Source of the DNA: Photobacterium toruni
Lineage (GTDB): Bacteria; Pseudomonadota; Gammaproteobacteria; Enterobacterales; Vibrionaceae
DNA: 64,000 nucleotides
Assembly (NCBI RefSeq): GCF_024529955.1
Contig: NZ_AP024854.1
Location: 1,736,001 to 1,800,000, forward strand
Reading direction: 5' to 3'
The notes under the pieces were generated by a model. It had not been told where the DNA came from. It saw only the letters and a program-made list of their open reading frames with translations, and did no database searches. Numbering within the stretch: position 1 is the first letter of the stretch; every line of letters begins with the position of its first letter. This document shows, one piece after another, positions 10,146 to 19,260 of the stretch. The position numbers and the translations under genes are program-made.

Positions 10146-10340
10146 TTAAGCGAACGGAAGCATACGAGCAACTGCAGCCACTTCACACTTAGGAAGGATT
10201 GCATTTGGACGAAGCTGACGTTTGTTCTTAGTAGTACGTTTAGTCAGGATGTGACGTTTAGTAGCGTGCTTAAACTTAAAGCCACCAGCTGTTTTTTTGA
10301 AGCGCTTAGCAGCGCCACGATTTGTTTTCATCTTTGGCAT
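10146..10340 (-). CDS. rpmI: 50S ribosomal protein L35
   Basis: The 64-residue basic protein begins [18 protein letters not shown] chose the ATG at 10340 by family convention and because GGAG lies 10 bases upstream; an upstream in-frame start would add six residues not seen in L35. It sits between infC and rplT. In E. coli its translation is the target of L20 repression. Confidence 0.97.
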   Translation of the reverse strand: MPKMKTNRGAAKRFKKTAGGFKFKHATKRHILTKRTTKNKRQLRPNAILPKCEVAAVARMLPFA

Positions 10341-10393
10341 GAGATGATAACTCCGCATTGTTGATAGTTAATAATCATAGTAATAGGGCGAAC

Positions 10394-10422
10394 AAAAAGT
10401 GCTACTTATAGCAGCACTTTTT
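10394..10422 (-). terminator. Attenuator-like hairpin between infC and rpmI
   Basis: On the minus strand a 10-bp stem (AAAAAGTGCT/AGCACTTTTT) with a 9-nt loop is followed by only a short T run within the stem's own 3' arm. It separates infC from rpmI. In E. coli this intergenic mRNA carries L20-binding sites; whether this hairpin is a partial terminator or part of such a site is an inference. Confidence 0.55.
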
Positions 10423-10441
10423 AGCTACTTGAATGCCGTTA

Positions 10442-10993
10442 TTACTTCTTCTTTGGGGCAAGCATCATGGTCATTTGACGACCTTCTACTCGATTAGGGA
10501 AACTTTCACAGATAGCAATCTCTTCAAGTTCAGCCTTAATACGATTAAGAAGTTCAATACCAATACCTTGGTGGGCCATTTCACGACCACGGAAACGTAG
10601 TGTGACTTTACCCTTATTGCCCTCTTCTAAAAAGCGAGTCAGGTTGCGTAGTTTTACCTGATAATCGCCTTCGTCTGTACCAGGTCGGAATTTAACTTCC
10701 TTGATCTGGATTTGTTTTTGATTCTTCTTTTGCTCTTTAGCAGCCTTGCTCTTTTCGAACAAGTACTTACCATAGTCCATCACACGACAGACTGGTGGCT
10801 CGGCATTAGGGCTAATTTCAACTAGATCCACACCAGCATCAAGAGCAACATTAATTGCTTCTTCAATAGAAACAACACCGACTGATTCGCCGTCAAGGCC
10901 AGTTAGACGAACTTCACGTACGCCACGAATTTCATCATTCAGACGATGCGCGTTTTGCTTAACTGGTGCCTGGGTTCTTTTTCCGCCTTTAAT
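10442..10993 (-). CDS. infC: Translation initiation factor IF-3, ATT start codon
   Basis: IF-3 binds the 30S subunit, blocks subunit joining and checks the start codon. The frame continues upstream of any ATG to an ATT at 10993, giving the classic [10 protein letters not shown] terminus, the N domain ([14 protein letters not shown]), the linker rich in Lys (about 80-100) and the C domain ending MMLAPKKK; 183 residues in all. The ATT start is the known hallmark of infC and allows IF-3 to repress its own synthesis. The ribosome-binding site GGAGG lies within the last codons of thrS, whose stop is three bases before the ATT. A conventional ATG would lose the whole N domain. Confidence 0.95.
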   Translation of the reverse strand: MKGGKRTQAPVKQNAHRLNDEIRGVREVRLTGLDGESVGVVSIEEAINVALDAGVDLVEISPNAEPPVCRVMDYGKYLFEKSKAAKEQKKNQKQIQIKEVKFRPGTDEGDYQVKLRNLTRFLEEGNKGKVTLRFRGREMAHQGIGIELLNRIKAELEEIAICESFPNRVEGRQMTMMLAPKKK

Positions 10994-10996
10994 ACC

Positions 10997-12928
10997 TTAT
11001 TCCTCCACAACATTGAGCTTACGATTGCTGATCTCTTCTTGCATAAATGCAATCAGTTCATCAATCTTAAATTTACCCAAATCTTTACCCTTGCGAGTAC
11101 GAACTGCTACTACGCCTGCTTCGACTTCTTTGTCACCGCAAACGAGCATGAAAGGCACTCGCTTCAAAGTATGTTCGCGGATTTTAAAGCCAATCTTCTC
11201 ATTTCTCAAGTCCGCATTGACTCTAATTCCACTTTTTTTCAATTTTTCTACAATTTCTTGCACATATTCTGCTTGAGAGTCAGTAATATTCATCACTACA
11301 GCTTGTTGAGGCGCCAACCATGTTGGGAAGAAGCCTGCATAATCTTCGATAAGAATACCGATGAAACGCTCTAATGAACCAAGAATTGCACGGTGAATCA
11401 TAACCGGTGTGTGGCGTTCGTTATCTTCACCTACATATGTAGCGCCTAAACGCTCAGGTAATGCGAAGTCAAGCTGAACAGTACCACACTGCCATGCGCG
11501 ATCAAGGCAATCGTGAAGTGTAAACTCGATCTTAGGACCGTAGAATGCACCTTCACCTTCTTGAATGTCAAATGGAATTTCCATTGATTCAAGCGCGGTA
11601 ACTAAATCGGCTTCAGCCTTGTCCCACATTGCATCAGAACCTACACGTTTTTCAGGACGAGTAGATAATTTAACAACAATGTTATCAAAACCAAATGTCT
11701 TGTACGTATCATACACCATTTCGATGCAAGATGTAACTTCTTGTTGTACTTGTGCTTCTGTACAAAAAATATGCGCATCATCTTGGGTGAAACCACGAAC
11801 ACGCATAATACCATGAAGTGAACCTGAAGGCTCATTACGGTGACAAGAACCAAACTCTGCCATACGTAATGGTAAATCACGGTATGACTTAAGACCTTGG
11901 TTAAAGATCTGTACGTGACCAGGACAGTTCATTGGCTTAATAGCATATTCACGGTTCTCAGAACTTGTTGTGAACATTGCCTCAGCATACTTATCCCAGT
12001 GACCAGAACGCTCCCAAAGTACACGGTCCATCATTAATGGACCTTTTACTTCTTGGTAATCATATTCATTCAGTTTTTCACGAACAAATACTTCTAGCTC
12101 ACGGAAGATAGTCCAACCATTGTGATGCCAGAATACCATACCAGGTGCTTCTTGCTGCATGTGGAACAGATCAAGTTGCTTACCAATCTTACGGTGGTCA
12201 CGCTTTGCAGCTTCTTCTAAACGTGTTAGATGTGCTTTTAAAGCTTTCTTATCGTGGAATGCAGTACCGTAGATACGTTGTAGCATCTTGTTATCGCTAT
12301 TACCACGCCAGTATGCACCAGCAACGCTTAATAGCTTGAAGTTTTGGCAGAAACCCATGTGTGGTACGTGAGGACCACGACACATATCAATGTATTCTTC
12401 ATGATGGTATAGACCTGGACGATCATCACGAGCAACGTTTTCATCTAGGATTTCAATTTTGTACGTTTCGCCACGCGCATCAAACGCATCACGCGCTTCT
12501 TGCCAGCTTACGTTTTTCTTCACAACTTGATACTTAGTTTTTGCTAGTTCAAGCATGCGCTTTTCAATAACATCAAGATCTTCTTGCGTTAAAGATTGCT
12601 CTAGATCGATATCGTAGTAAAAACCGTTGTCAATTGTAGGACCAATCGCCATTTTTGCTTCAGGGTACAATTGTTTAATTGCATGACCTAGCAAGTGTGC
12701 ACATGAGTGACGAACGATTTCAAGACCATCAACATCATCTTTTACTGTGATGATTTCTAGGCTTGCATCATTTTCAATAAGGTCACAAGCATCAACACGA
12801 ACACCATCAACACGCCCTGCAATGGTTGCTTTCGCAAGACCAGGACCGATTGAAAGTGCAACATCCATAGTTGATACAGCGTCGTCGAATTGACGTTGAC
12901 TACCGTCAGGAAGAGTAATAACAGGCAT
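10997..12928 (-). CDS. thrS: Threonyl-tRNA synthetase
   Basis: The 643-residue enzyme has the TGS domain (1-60), the N2 editing domain (about 65-225, with [10 protein letters not shown] and the [13 protein letters not shown] segment, which remove mischarged Ser), the class II catalytic core (with MNCPGH supplying the zinc Cys, motif 2 [13 protein letters not shown] and motif 3 [11 protein letters not shown]) and the C-terminal anticodon-binding domain. It heads the thrS-infC-rpmI-rplT operon, as in E. coli. A promoter and a leader of about 130 bases with several hairpins precede it; E. coli thrS represses its own translation through such a leader, and the same is plausible here. Confidence 0.97.
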   Translation of the reverse strand: MPVITLPDGSQRQFDDAVSTMDVALSIGPGLAKATIAGRVDGVRVDACDLIENDASLEIITVKDDVDGLEIVRHSCAHLLGHAIKQLYPEAKMAIGPTIDNGFYYDIDLEQSLTQEDLDVIEKRMLELAKTKYQVVKKNVSWQEARDAFDARGETYKIEILDENVARDDRPGLYHHEEYIDMCRGPHVPHMGFCQNFKLLSVAGAYWRGNSDNKMLQRIYGTAFHDKKALKAHLTRLEEAAKRDHRKIGKQLDLFHMQQEAPGMVFWHHNGWTIFRELEVFVREKLNEYDYQEVKGPLMMDRVLWERSGHWDKYAEAMFTTSSENREYAIKPMNCPGHVQIFNQGLKSYRDLPLRMAEFGSCHRNEPSGSLHGIMRVRGFTQDDAHIFCTEAQVQQEVTSCIEMVYDTYKTFGFDNIVVKLSTRPEKRVGSDAMWDKAEADLVTALESMEIPFDIQEGEGAFYGPKIEFTLHDCLDRAWQCGTVQLDFALPERLGATYVGEDNERHTPVMIHRAILGSLERFIGILIEDYAGFFPTWLAPQQAVVMNITDSQAEYVQEIVEKLKKSGIRVNADLRNEKIGFKIREHTLKRVPFMLVCGDKEVEAGVVAVRTRKGKDLGKFKIDELIAFMQEEISNRKLNVVEE

Positions 12929-13073
12929 TTAAATATCCTTAAACAGTGGTGCCACACACCAAGTAGCACATGTTGAGTTAATAAAGCTTTTAGAGAAGCT
13001 TTCTATGAATAAAAGTGTTTTTACTTTGATGCCGCAATACAGAGCTACATGCTAAGGTAAAAACAGGAGGGAC

Positions 13074-13102
13074 ACTATACAAACGGTAACAAGATATTGC
13101 AA
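13074..13102 (-). promoter_or_regulatory. Probable sigma-70 promoter of thrS
   Basis: On the minus strand TTGCAA and TATAGT are separated by 17 bases, a close match to the consensus. Transcription would begin about 135 bases before the thrS ATG, leaving a structured leader with hairpins such as AAAGCTT/AAGCTTT. Confidence 0.65.
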
Positions 13103-13128
13103 AGGATCCCCCTACTTTTTTCTGGTTT

Positions 13129-13455
13129 CTATTTAACTAAGGCGTAATTAACTACATATAACTCTTCGATACCCGGATAAATATCGTGAATAACTGCTTT
13201 TAATTCAGCTAACGTCATATTTTCTTGCTGTGCGTGAAAATTATTAAGATCATTAAATGCAATCGGCTCAACAGTTAATATATTTAAACGGCAAAACCAA
13301 CGTCCCTCTTCATACGTTGATACATCAACAGTCGTGCCTGGTACATAATGACTCTCAGCCTCATCACGAATAGTTATTGTTTTTTTTCCTGACAGAATAT
13401 CGTTTTCAAAACGTGAAAAAAATGTCATTTCCGTTGGGATTATGGTCGATGTCAT
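13129..13455 (-). CDS. yqfB: ASCH-domain N4-acetylcytidine amidohydrolase, YqfB family
   Basis: The 108-residue protein matches the YqfB family of ASCH-domain proteins: ITFFSRFE-like start (MTFFSRFENDIL), the core GKKTITIRDE, and the AQQENMTLAELKAVIHDIYP block. E. coli YqfB hydrolyses N4-acetylcytidine to cytidine. I chose the ATG at 13455 because AAGGA lies seven bases upstream and family members start near this residue; an upstream in-frame start adds 12 residues without homology. It lies between thrS and the divergent kinase gene and appears to be a single unit. Confidence 0.85.
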   Translation of the reverse strand: MTSTIIPTEMTFFSRFENDILSGKKTITIRDEAESHYVPGTTVDVSTYEEGRWFCRLNILTVEPIAFNDLNNFHAQQENMTLAELKAVIHDIYPGIEELYVVNYALVK

Positions 13456-13735
13456 TATGATGTCCTTGAATACCGAATAAATTTTCGCCATAGAGTAACC
13501 ATAAATATTTAAAAGTAAACGGACAATAACAAAACAAACGAAATATTTAAGTAAGATAAATAAGCTTTATCCTTTAATGTTAAAAATAAAATATCATTTA
13601 TTTTCAATTTGTTAGCCTTTATTTCTTTAGTTATTCATTAAAATAGCCGCGACTTCACAGATATATCTATATGAAATGGTCTAAGATGTTGATAGACAAG
13701 TTTTATCTAGTCCAATTTAATGCGTGGAGGATGCT

Positions 13736-14599
13736 ATGTGGCAGGCTATTTCTCACCAATTATCAGAAGTACTTGGTCGACCGTTCAAAATAAATGAGCG
13801 TGAGGCTATTCAAGGCGGTGATGTTAACCAATGTTATTGTGTTGGCGATGGCGACGAACGTTTTTTTATTAAGCTAAATGATAAAGAGCAACTCACTGTT
13901 TTTGAAACAGAAGCTGAAAGTTTACGTATCCTCAATGAAGCAGATTGTGTTCAAGTTCCTCAACACTTTCATCTTGGTACTTGCCGTGATAAATCCTTCC
14001 TAATTTTAAATTATCTTCCAACTAAAGCTATTGATGACGATGCTGGCTATAAACTTGGTCAACAATTGGCACAACTTCATTTATGGGGGGAACAAGTTGA
14101 ATACGGGTTTGATTTCGATAACTATATAGGTTTAACACCTCAACCTAATAAATGGCGTCGTCGTTGGGATAAGTTTTTTGCAGAACAGCGTATCGAATGG
14201 CAATTACAACTTTGTGAAGAAAAAGGGCTCCACTTTGGTGATATTGACACGATAACAGCCAATGTTGCACGACGTTTAAGTAATCATCAACCTAAACCCG
14301 CACTACTCCATGGTGACTTATGGCATGGTAATACTGCATTAACGGTATCAGGACCCATTATTTTTGATCCCGCCACATATTGGGGCGATCGTGAATGTGA
14401 TATTGCGATGACAGAATTATTTGGTGGCTTTCCCGCTAGTTTCTATAAAGGCTATCAATCGGTCTATCCATTAGATGAAGGCTATCAAGACCGTAAAGAT
14501 CTTTATAATCTTTATCACATACTCAACCATTGCAATCTGTTTGGCGGTGAATATATGGGTCAAGCACAACATATTATTACTAAGTTAATGCTGGAATAG
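13736..14599 (+). CDS. Fructosamine kinase family protein (YniA-like)
   Basis: The 287-residue protein belongs to the fructosamine/ketosamine-3-kinase family, with an aminoglycoside-phosphotransferase-like fold. Visible motifs are the N-terminal nucleotide-binding part (FFIKLN, with the Lys), the catalytic loop LLHGDLWHGN and the metal-binding IFDPATYWGDRE. These enzymes phosphorylate ketosamines on glycated proteins or amines, leading to their decay. I chose the ATG at 13736 because GGAGG lies five bases upstream; a GTG four codons earlier overlaps that site. A relative, yniA, lies near thrS in E. coli too. A terminator follows. Confidence 0.85.
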   Translation: MWQAISHQLSEVLGRPFKINEREAIQGGDVNQCYCVGDGDERFFIKLNDKEQLTVFETEAESLRILNEADCVQVPQHFHLGTCRDKSFLILNYLPTKAIDDDAGYKLGQQLAQLHLWGEQVEYGFDFDNYIGLTPQPNKWRRRWDKFFAEQRIEWQLQLCEEKGLHFGDIDTITANVARRLSNHQPKPALLHGDLWHGNTALTVSGPIIFDPATYWGDRECDIAMTELFGGFPASFYKGYQSVYPLDEGYQDRKDLYNLYHILNHCNLFGGEYMGQAQHIITKLMLE

Positions 14600-14627
14600 A
14601 AACAACAAATGTATATTTTATTCGTGT

Positions 14628-14665
14628 AACACCAACACTATTGCCACGCAGTGTTGGTGTTTTTC
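14628..14665 (+). terminator. Terminator after the fructosamine kinase-like gene
   Basis: A perfect 12-bp stem (AACACCAACACT and its complement) with a 10-nt loop is followed by T residues. Confidence 0.88.
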
Positions 14666-14767
14666 TCTCTCGTATTCGCAAAATAGATAACGAACAACTA
14701 GGCTCAATAATGATATATCGCACAATGAATCAAACAATACCGTTAATGTCTGTATTAAGGATCTGTT

Positions 14768-14971
14768 ATGCACAAATATTCAAATCAAAACGTTAACTGC
14801 CCACATTGTGGCCATATCATAAAAATCCCTCTCGATGCGAGTGCTGGTAGTCAGGAGTTCTATGATGACTGTTCTATTTGCTGTAATCCAATTCATTTAA
14901 CGATGGAGGTTGATGAGCTACACAAGACAATTAATCTATTTGTTGATGCCGATGACGAACAGATATTTTAA
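14768..14971 (+). CDS. CPXCG-motif cysteine-rich protein
   Basis: The 67-residue protein has two Cys clusters, CPHCG near residue 11 and CSICC near residue 36, that fit a small zinc ribbon of the CPXCG family (PF14255 type). The C terminus is acidic. The function of the family is unknown. It converges on ribE with only two bases between the stops. Its small size and clean start (GGATCTGTT upstream) make it a likely real gene. Confidence 0.8.
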   Translation: MHKYSNQNVNCPHCGHIIKIPLDASAGSQEFYDDCSICCNPIHLTMEVDELHKTINLFVDADDEQIF

Positions 14972-14973
14972 TC

Positions 14974-15582
14974 CTATTGTTTAGCAGCGACTACTCGCTC
15001 AACAGTATCAACAATCGCTTGTGTTTGTGGATCAATTTCAATATTAATTACATCATTTATGATACGGTTTTGAAGGTTTGTTCGTTGTAACGTTTCAGGA
15101 ATTAAATTCACATTAAAACAATTATCTTTAACCTTACCTATCGTTAAACTAATGCCATCAATACCAATATATCCTTTAGCAAAAATATATTTCATCAAAT
15201 GGGACGGCATAGAAAACCATACTTGATGATTATTTTCAGAGATATTCACTGCTGATACAGTCGCTGTTGCCATAATATGTCCAGACATTGCATGACCACC
15301 AATTTCATCACCAAATTTAGCTGCTCGTTCAACATTGACATAATCACCTTCTTTAAGCAGCCCTAAATTAGTCACATTCAACGTTTCCTGCATTAAATCA
15401 AAAGAAACTAATTGCTGTTCAATATGAGTTACTGTTAGGCAACAACCATTATGGGCTACAGATGCACCTAATGTTAACCCTTGCATTAGTTCACTCGGCA
15501 ACTTAATGGTATGTGTTTGAAAATTATGTTTTTTATCAATACTAATAACTCGTGCTACACCTTGTATAATGCCAGTAAACAT
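14974..15582 (-). CDS. ribE: Riboflavin synthase alpha subunit
   Basis: This enzyme dismutates two molecules of 6,7-dimethyl-8-ribityllumazine into riboflavin. The 202 residues show the two lumazine-binding repeats: the first with MFTGIIQG and NGCCLTV, the second with GHAMSGHIM and GIDGISLT. The ending ([14 protein letters not shown]) is typical of enzyme forms. Photobacterium also makes non-catalytic relatives (lumazine protein), but NGCCLTV and the N-terminal MFTG are those of the enzyme. In E. coli ribE (ribC) is next to and divergent from the norM orthologue mdtK; here four extra genes lie between. Confidence 0.92.
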   Translation of the reverse strand: MFTGIIQGVARVISIDKKHNFQTHTIKLPSELMQGLTLGASVAHNGCCLTVTHIEQQLVSFDLMQETLNVTNLGLLKEGDYVNVERAAKFGDEIGGHAMSGHIMATATVSAVNISENNHQVWFSMPSHLMKYIFAKGYIGIDGISLTIGKVKDNCFNVNLIPETLQRTNLQNRIINDVINIEIDPQTQAIVDTVERVVAAKQ

Positions 15583-15847
15583 ATCATTCCTTATACTTAT
15601 TGAATTTCATTGTTCTATTATTAATCTTTCGACCTATCCAATATCATTCAATTTAACAATACTTACATTAAATAAAATAACAAATTATTCAGTATTTTTG
15701 TCAAAATTTACTTTTTGACATTGAGGTGACACTTTACAATATGATCAGCGTATTACTTGTATAACAATAAAAGTTAGCCTATTTTATCTAACTTTTTCTA
15801 TTCTCTACACTTAACTAATAAATATAATACGCATTAAAGGTAATCTA

Positions 15848-16498
15848 ATGACTGCTAACGTCTCATCGACCGTTACACGGCCTCTACAGCAACAACATAA
15901 GCAATCTACTTTGCGAATAGCACTTATTAGCTTATTAGTCGTATTATCTGGGTACTATATTTGGGTACTTTACAAAGCAGTAACACCGAATGTTAGTCTG
16001 GCATATAAAGCTTATTATATTAAAAATAAGACGTTATATTGGCAACCCACACAGCCTAACCTTGAATTAACAATACCCAGCACTCTAAATGTTACGGACA
16101 ATATACCTAATTTGTCCCGCATGGGCTGGCACTTTGATACGAATAATAAGACACGAGAATTGGCGCAACAAGGTGGCTTCTATTTTACCCTCGCGGCGAT
16201 GCCGACAACCGATATCGAAATTAAATTTACCGTAGCGAAAACATCACTGCCAATAAAACCGCTTACATTTACCTTTAATCACCATCAAGGCATATTGCAA
16301 GCGCAGGGAAATTCATTAGTTGCTCAATTACCCCCACAACAATTTTTGCCGACAGCGCTACAATTGCAAACATTTATATTAACAACGCCAACACCGCTAC
16401 AAGTGACTTCGATTAGCTTAGCATCAATGCATACCGATACTTTACCTTTGCCATATAATACTAACCCTTTAAATCAAAAAATCGGGAATATAAAATGA
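15848..16498 (+). CDS. Unknown membrane-anchored protein, first gene of the GtrB/GtrA/GT-C operon
   Basis: The 216-residue product has a short cytoplasmic N terminus, one membrane helix (about residues 22-42) and a periplasmic domain of about 170 residues rich in Thr, Pro and Leu that looks beta-strand-like. I do not recognise a family. Its stop overlaps the start of the GtrB-like gene (ATGA), so translation is coupled and the protein probably works with the glycosyltransfer genes downstream, perhaps in substrate recognition or as part of the complex (inference). A TTGACA lies 130 bases upstream, but no convincing -10 box goes with it. Confidence 0.72.
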   Translation: MTANVSSTVTRPLQQQHKQSTLRIALISLLVVLSGYYIWVLYKAVTPNVSLAYKAYYIKNKTLYWQPTQPNLELTIPSTLNVTDNIPNLSRMGWHFDTNNKTRELAQQGGFYFTLAAMPTTDIEIKFTVAKTSLPIKPLTFTFNHHQGILQAQGNSLVAQLPPQQFLPTALQLQTFILTTPTPLQVTSISLASMHTDTLPLPYNTNPLNQKIGNIK

Positions 16499-17529
16499 AT
16501 CATCAACCAAACCCGCTTGATTATCGTTTATCGCTTCTTGTGCCTGTTTACAATGAAGAAGTTGCTATTGAGCCCTTCTTAGATGCTATTAATGATAAAT
16601 TGAGTAGTATTCGTTCACATATCGATATCGTATTTATCAATGACGGCAGTAAAGATAATACCAAGCATGTTATTGAAAATATGATAGAGCAAGATTCAAG
16701 CATCTCATTAATAAACTTTGCCCGTAACTTTGGCAAAGAGGCAGCAATGACAGCGGGTTTAGATTATGTTCAAGGTGACGCCGCAGTTATTATGGATGTT
16801 GATTTACAAGATCCACCAGAAGTGATCCTTGAGTTTGTGAAATTATGGCTTACTGGCGACTATGACACCATTTATGGCGTACGTGTAGACCGTTCTCAAG
16901 ATACTTACACCAAACGATTAACCGCAGGCGGATTTTATCGTTTCTTTAATTTCTTATCAGCTGAAACAACATTACCTGAAAATGCAGGCGATTTTAGATT
17001 AATTAATCGCTGTGTAATTGAAACGGTTAAACAATTACCTGAACGTAATCGCTTTATGAAAGGTTTACTAGCATGGTCATCATTACGTGCTACTGGCGTT
17101 AATTTTCAACGTCCTGAACGTCTTGTCGGTGATACAAAGTTCAATTATTGGAAGCTGTGGAACTTCGCAATGGACGGCATTACTAGTTTTACAGCATGGC
17201 CATTACGAGTATGGGGCTTTGTTGGTTTTGGTATCTCTTTTTTATCTTTCATCTTTTTAATGTATATCGTTATAAGTGCATTATGTTTTGGTGTCCATAC
17301 TCCTGGCTATGCTTCTACTATTTCAGTGGTACTTTTTTTAGGTGGTATTCAGCTTATATCTCTTGGCGTAATTGGTGGTTATGTCAGCCGTATTTATACC
17401 GAACTAAAACATCGACCAATTTATTTAGTTGAAGATGTGTATGGTAACTATAAAAACAACCAGCAACAATCAGACAACCAGCACCACACTAAAATAACCT
17501 TAGACAAGTATAGCAACCGTTATGAATGA
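16495..17529 (+). CDS. GtrB-like polyprenyl-phosphate glycosyltransferase (GT2, DPM1/GtrB type)
   Basis: The 344-residue protein has a GT-A glycosyltransferase domain (about 10-230) with LVPVYNEE, FINDGSKDNT, the DXD-type motif DVDLQDPP (101-108) and NFGKEAAMTAG, followed by two membrane helices (about 235-300) and a cytoplasmic tail. Such enzymes move a hexose from a nucleotide sugar to undecaprenyl phosphate on the inner face of the inner membrane. It overlaps the preceding gene by 4 bases and the following GtrA-like gene by 8. The sugar (glucose, mannose or other) cannot be read from sequence alone. ArnC-type enzymes are related, but no arn genes are present. Confidence 0.87.
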   Translation: MNHQPNPLDYRLSLLVPVYNEEVAIEPFLDAINDKLSSIRSHIDIVFINDGSKDNTKHVIENMIEQDSSISLINFARNFGKEAAMTAGLDYVQGDAAVIMDVDLQDPPEVILEFVKLWLTGDYDTIYGVRVDRSQDTYTKRLTAGGFYRFFNFLSAETTLPENAGDFRLINRCVIETVKQLPERNRFMKGLLAWSSLRATGVNFQRPERLVGDTKFNYWKLWNFAMDGITSFTAWPLRVWGFVGFGISFLSFIFLMYIVISALCFGVHTPGYASTISVVLFLGGIQLISLGVIGGYVSRIYTELKHRPIYLVEDVYGNYKNNQQQSDNQHHTKITLDKYSNRYE

Positions 17530-17902
17530 GTCTTTGCTAAAACATTTTTGGCAGCTTAACCGTTTCGCTATTGTTGGGTTACTCGCCACAGCGGTTCACT
17601 TGTCGATCGTACGATTATACTTTTTTCAAATGGCACACCCATCAGAATATATAGCCAATATTCTAGGATTTGGTGTTGCTTTTTTAGTATCGTATTTTGG
17701 TCATCGTCATTTTACTTTTGCCCAAAAAGGTTCGTTTTTTAAGTTCTTTGCAGTATCACTATTTGGTTTTTTAATTAATAACCTTATTTTGGTGACATTA
17801 TTACAAACAGCGCATGTTAAAGGGTGGATAGCAGTAACCATTTCAACCTTATGTGTACCAATCATTACTTTTATTTTATCGAAATTTTGGGTCTTTAAAT
17901 GA
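17522..17902 (+). CDS. GtrA-family membrane protein, probable lipid-linked sugar flippase
   Basis: The 126-residue protein has four membrane helices and the GtrA signatures FAIVGLLATAVH near the start and SYFGHRHFTF in the middle, ending in FxLSKFWVF. GtrA proteins are thought to flip polyprenyl-phosphate sugars from the cytoplasmic to the periplasmic face. It sits between the GtrB-like enzyme that would make the lipid-linked sugar and the GT-C enzyme that would use it, with overlaps of 8 and 4 bases. Length is normal for the family. Confidence 0.87.
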   Translation: MNESLLKHFWQLNRFAIVGLLATAVHLSIVRLYFFQMAHPSEYIANILGFGVAFLVSYFGHRHFTFAQKGSFFKFFAVSLFGFLINNLILVTLLQTAHVKGWIAVTISTLCVPIITFILSKFWVFK

Positions 17903-19053
17903 ATCCCCTATCGCTTACAGACATTCGTCTTACTCGTAAAGATTGGTTAAATCTGATCTGTGCAGTCATTGTTAGTCGTATTGTGATCTATGCACTTGGT
18001 CTCTGGGGCGTAAGTATGTTCATGACGGGCCATTATGCAGAGCAACCTTTACTACAAACCGTTTGTCGTTTTGACTGCGTATGGTTTTATCGCATTATTG
18101 ATAATGGTTATGATCTTGTTCCACAGTGGCTTGGTCAAAAAAATGCTGCCAATTGGGCGTTTATGCCCTTACAACCATTTTTAGGTTGGATATTTTCGCA
18201 TTTAACTGCCTTTGAAAACCCAATAAATAACTATCGCTTTGGATTAGCATTTGCATCTAACCTTGCGTTCTTATTTAGTATTCCAATGCTATTAATGGTA
18301 CTAAAGCAACTAAAAATTAGTGCCGCAACACGCTCAGTGATGGTATGGATAGTCTGTTTTTCACCCTATACTGTATATTCATCGGCGGGTTATACTGAAC
18401 CCTTATTTATCGCATTAGTCGCTGGTGTATTCTTATTTAGTTATCGCCAGCAATGGGTTTGGGTCGCTATTTTAGGATTACTTGCAGCAATCACTCGTAA
18501 CTTAGGTGTTTTTTTAGTTTTTCCTGTACTGGTTATTGCTATTCAACACTATGGCATTCAACATTTTTTACGATTTAAAACACCCGCATTAAAAGTCTTA
18601 GCCGCGATTTGGGTAATTCCATTTGGCTTTTTTTGCTTTATGACTTATATGTATTTTCATGTCGGTGATGCGCTGGCGTTTGGTCATATTCAAATAGCAT
18701 GGGGACGTCAACTTACCAATCCATTCCATTGGTTACTCTTTGGGTTTGAAACAGGCGGCCCTAAATTATATCTCACCATTATGGCGCTACTTTCATTTGC
18801 ACTTAATATTTATTTAGTTATTCGTAAACATTATGCCGAAGCACTATTTATGTTTATTTGCTTGATACTGCCACTTTCGTCCAGCCTTAATGCAATGCCA
18901 CGTTATGCATTTGGTCTTTATCCAACCTTCCTTGGATTAGCTTTATTACTTGAACGTTACCCAAGTATAAAAACACCAATGTTATGTATTTTTAGTGCGG
19001 CAAGTACCTTTATTGCAATGGGATTCTTTGGTCATCATTTCTTTACCGTCTAA
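17899..19053 (+). CDS. GT-C integral membrane glycosyltransferase, PIG-V/mannosyltransferase-like
   Basis: The 384-residue protein has about nine to ten membrane helices. Features shared with PIG-V-type GT-C enzymes are the first periplasmic loop with acidic residue FDCVWFYRIIDNGYD, the NWAFMPLQP motif, the SAGYTEPLF motif and the MPRYAFGLYPTFLGLA segment near the C terminus. GT-C enzymes use polyprenyl-phosphate sugars on the periplasmic side. The start overlaps the gtrA-like stop (ATGA). With the two genes before it, this makes a complete path: make lipid-linked sugar, flip it, transfer it. The acceptor is unknown. Confidence 0.78.
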   Translation: MNPLSLTDIRLTRKDWLNLICAVIVSRIVIYALGLWGVSMFMTGHYAEQPLLQTVCRFDCVWFYRIIDNGYDLVPQWLGQKNAANWAFMPLQPFLGWIFSHLTAFENPINNYRFGLAFASNLAFLFSIPMLLMVLKQLKISAATRSVMVWIVCFSPYTVYSSAGYTEPLFIALVAGVFLFSYRQQWVWVAILGLLAAITRNLGVFLVFPVLVIAIQHYGIQHFLRFKTPALKVLAAIWVIPFGFFCFMTYMYFHVGDALAFGHIQIAWGRQLTNPFHWLLFGFETGGPKLYLTIMALLSFALNIYLVIRKHYAEALFMFICLILPLSSSLNAMPRYAFGLYPTFLGLALLLERYPSIKTPMLCIFSAASTFIAMGFFGHHFFTV

Positions 19054-19260
19054 CTTAGATCCCTTACTGTAAACTTAAGCTAACGGCCTTGATTATCCAC
19101 TATTGAGGCTGTTTGTTTTTATATACATAAAATGTTAAATATTACTTGGCTTTATTAGTTTTATTTATATAATCCAGCCTCCTTTAGGGTGCATTATATA
19201 GTGACTAATAGCTATTAATTCCCTCCCCTCCTTCTTTCCTCATTTTTGGAGCTATGCTGA

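Noticed and set aside
10946-11374. 142-codon plus-strand frame over thrS/infC
   Set aside because: It is the shadow of two confirmed minus-strand genes.
15715-15743. Promoter with TTGACA ahead of the sugar-transfer operon
   Set aside because: The -35 is perfect, but no -10 hexamer of acceptable quality lies at 16-18 bases.
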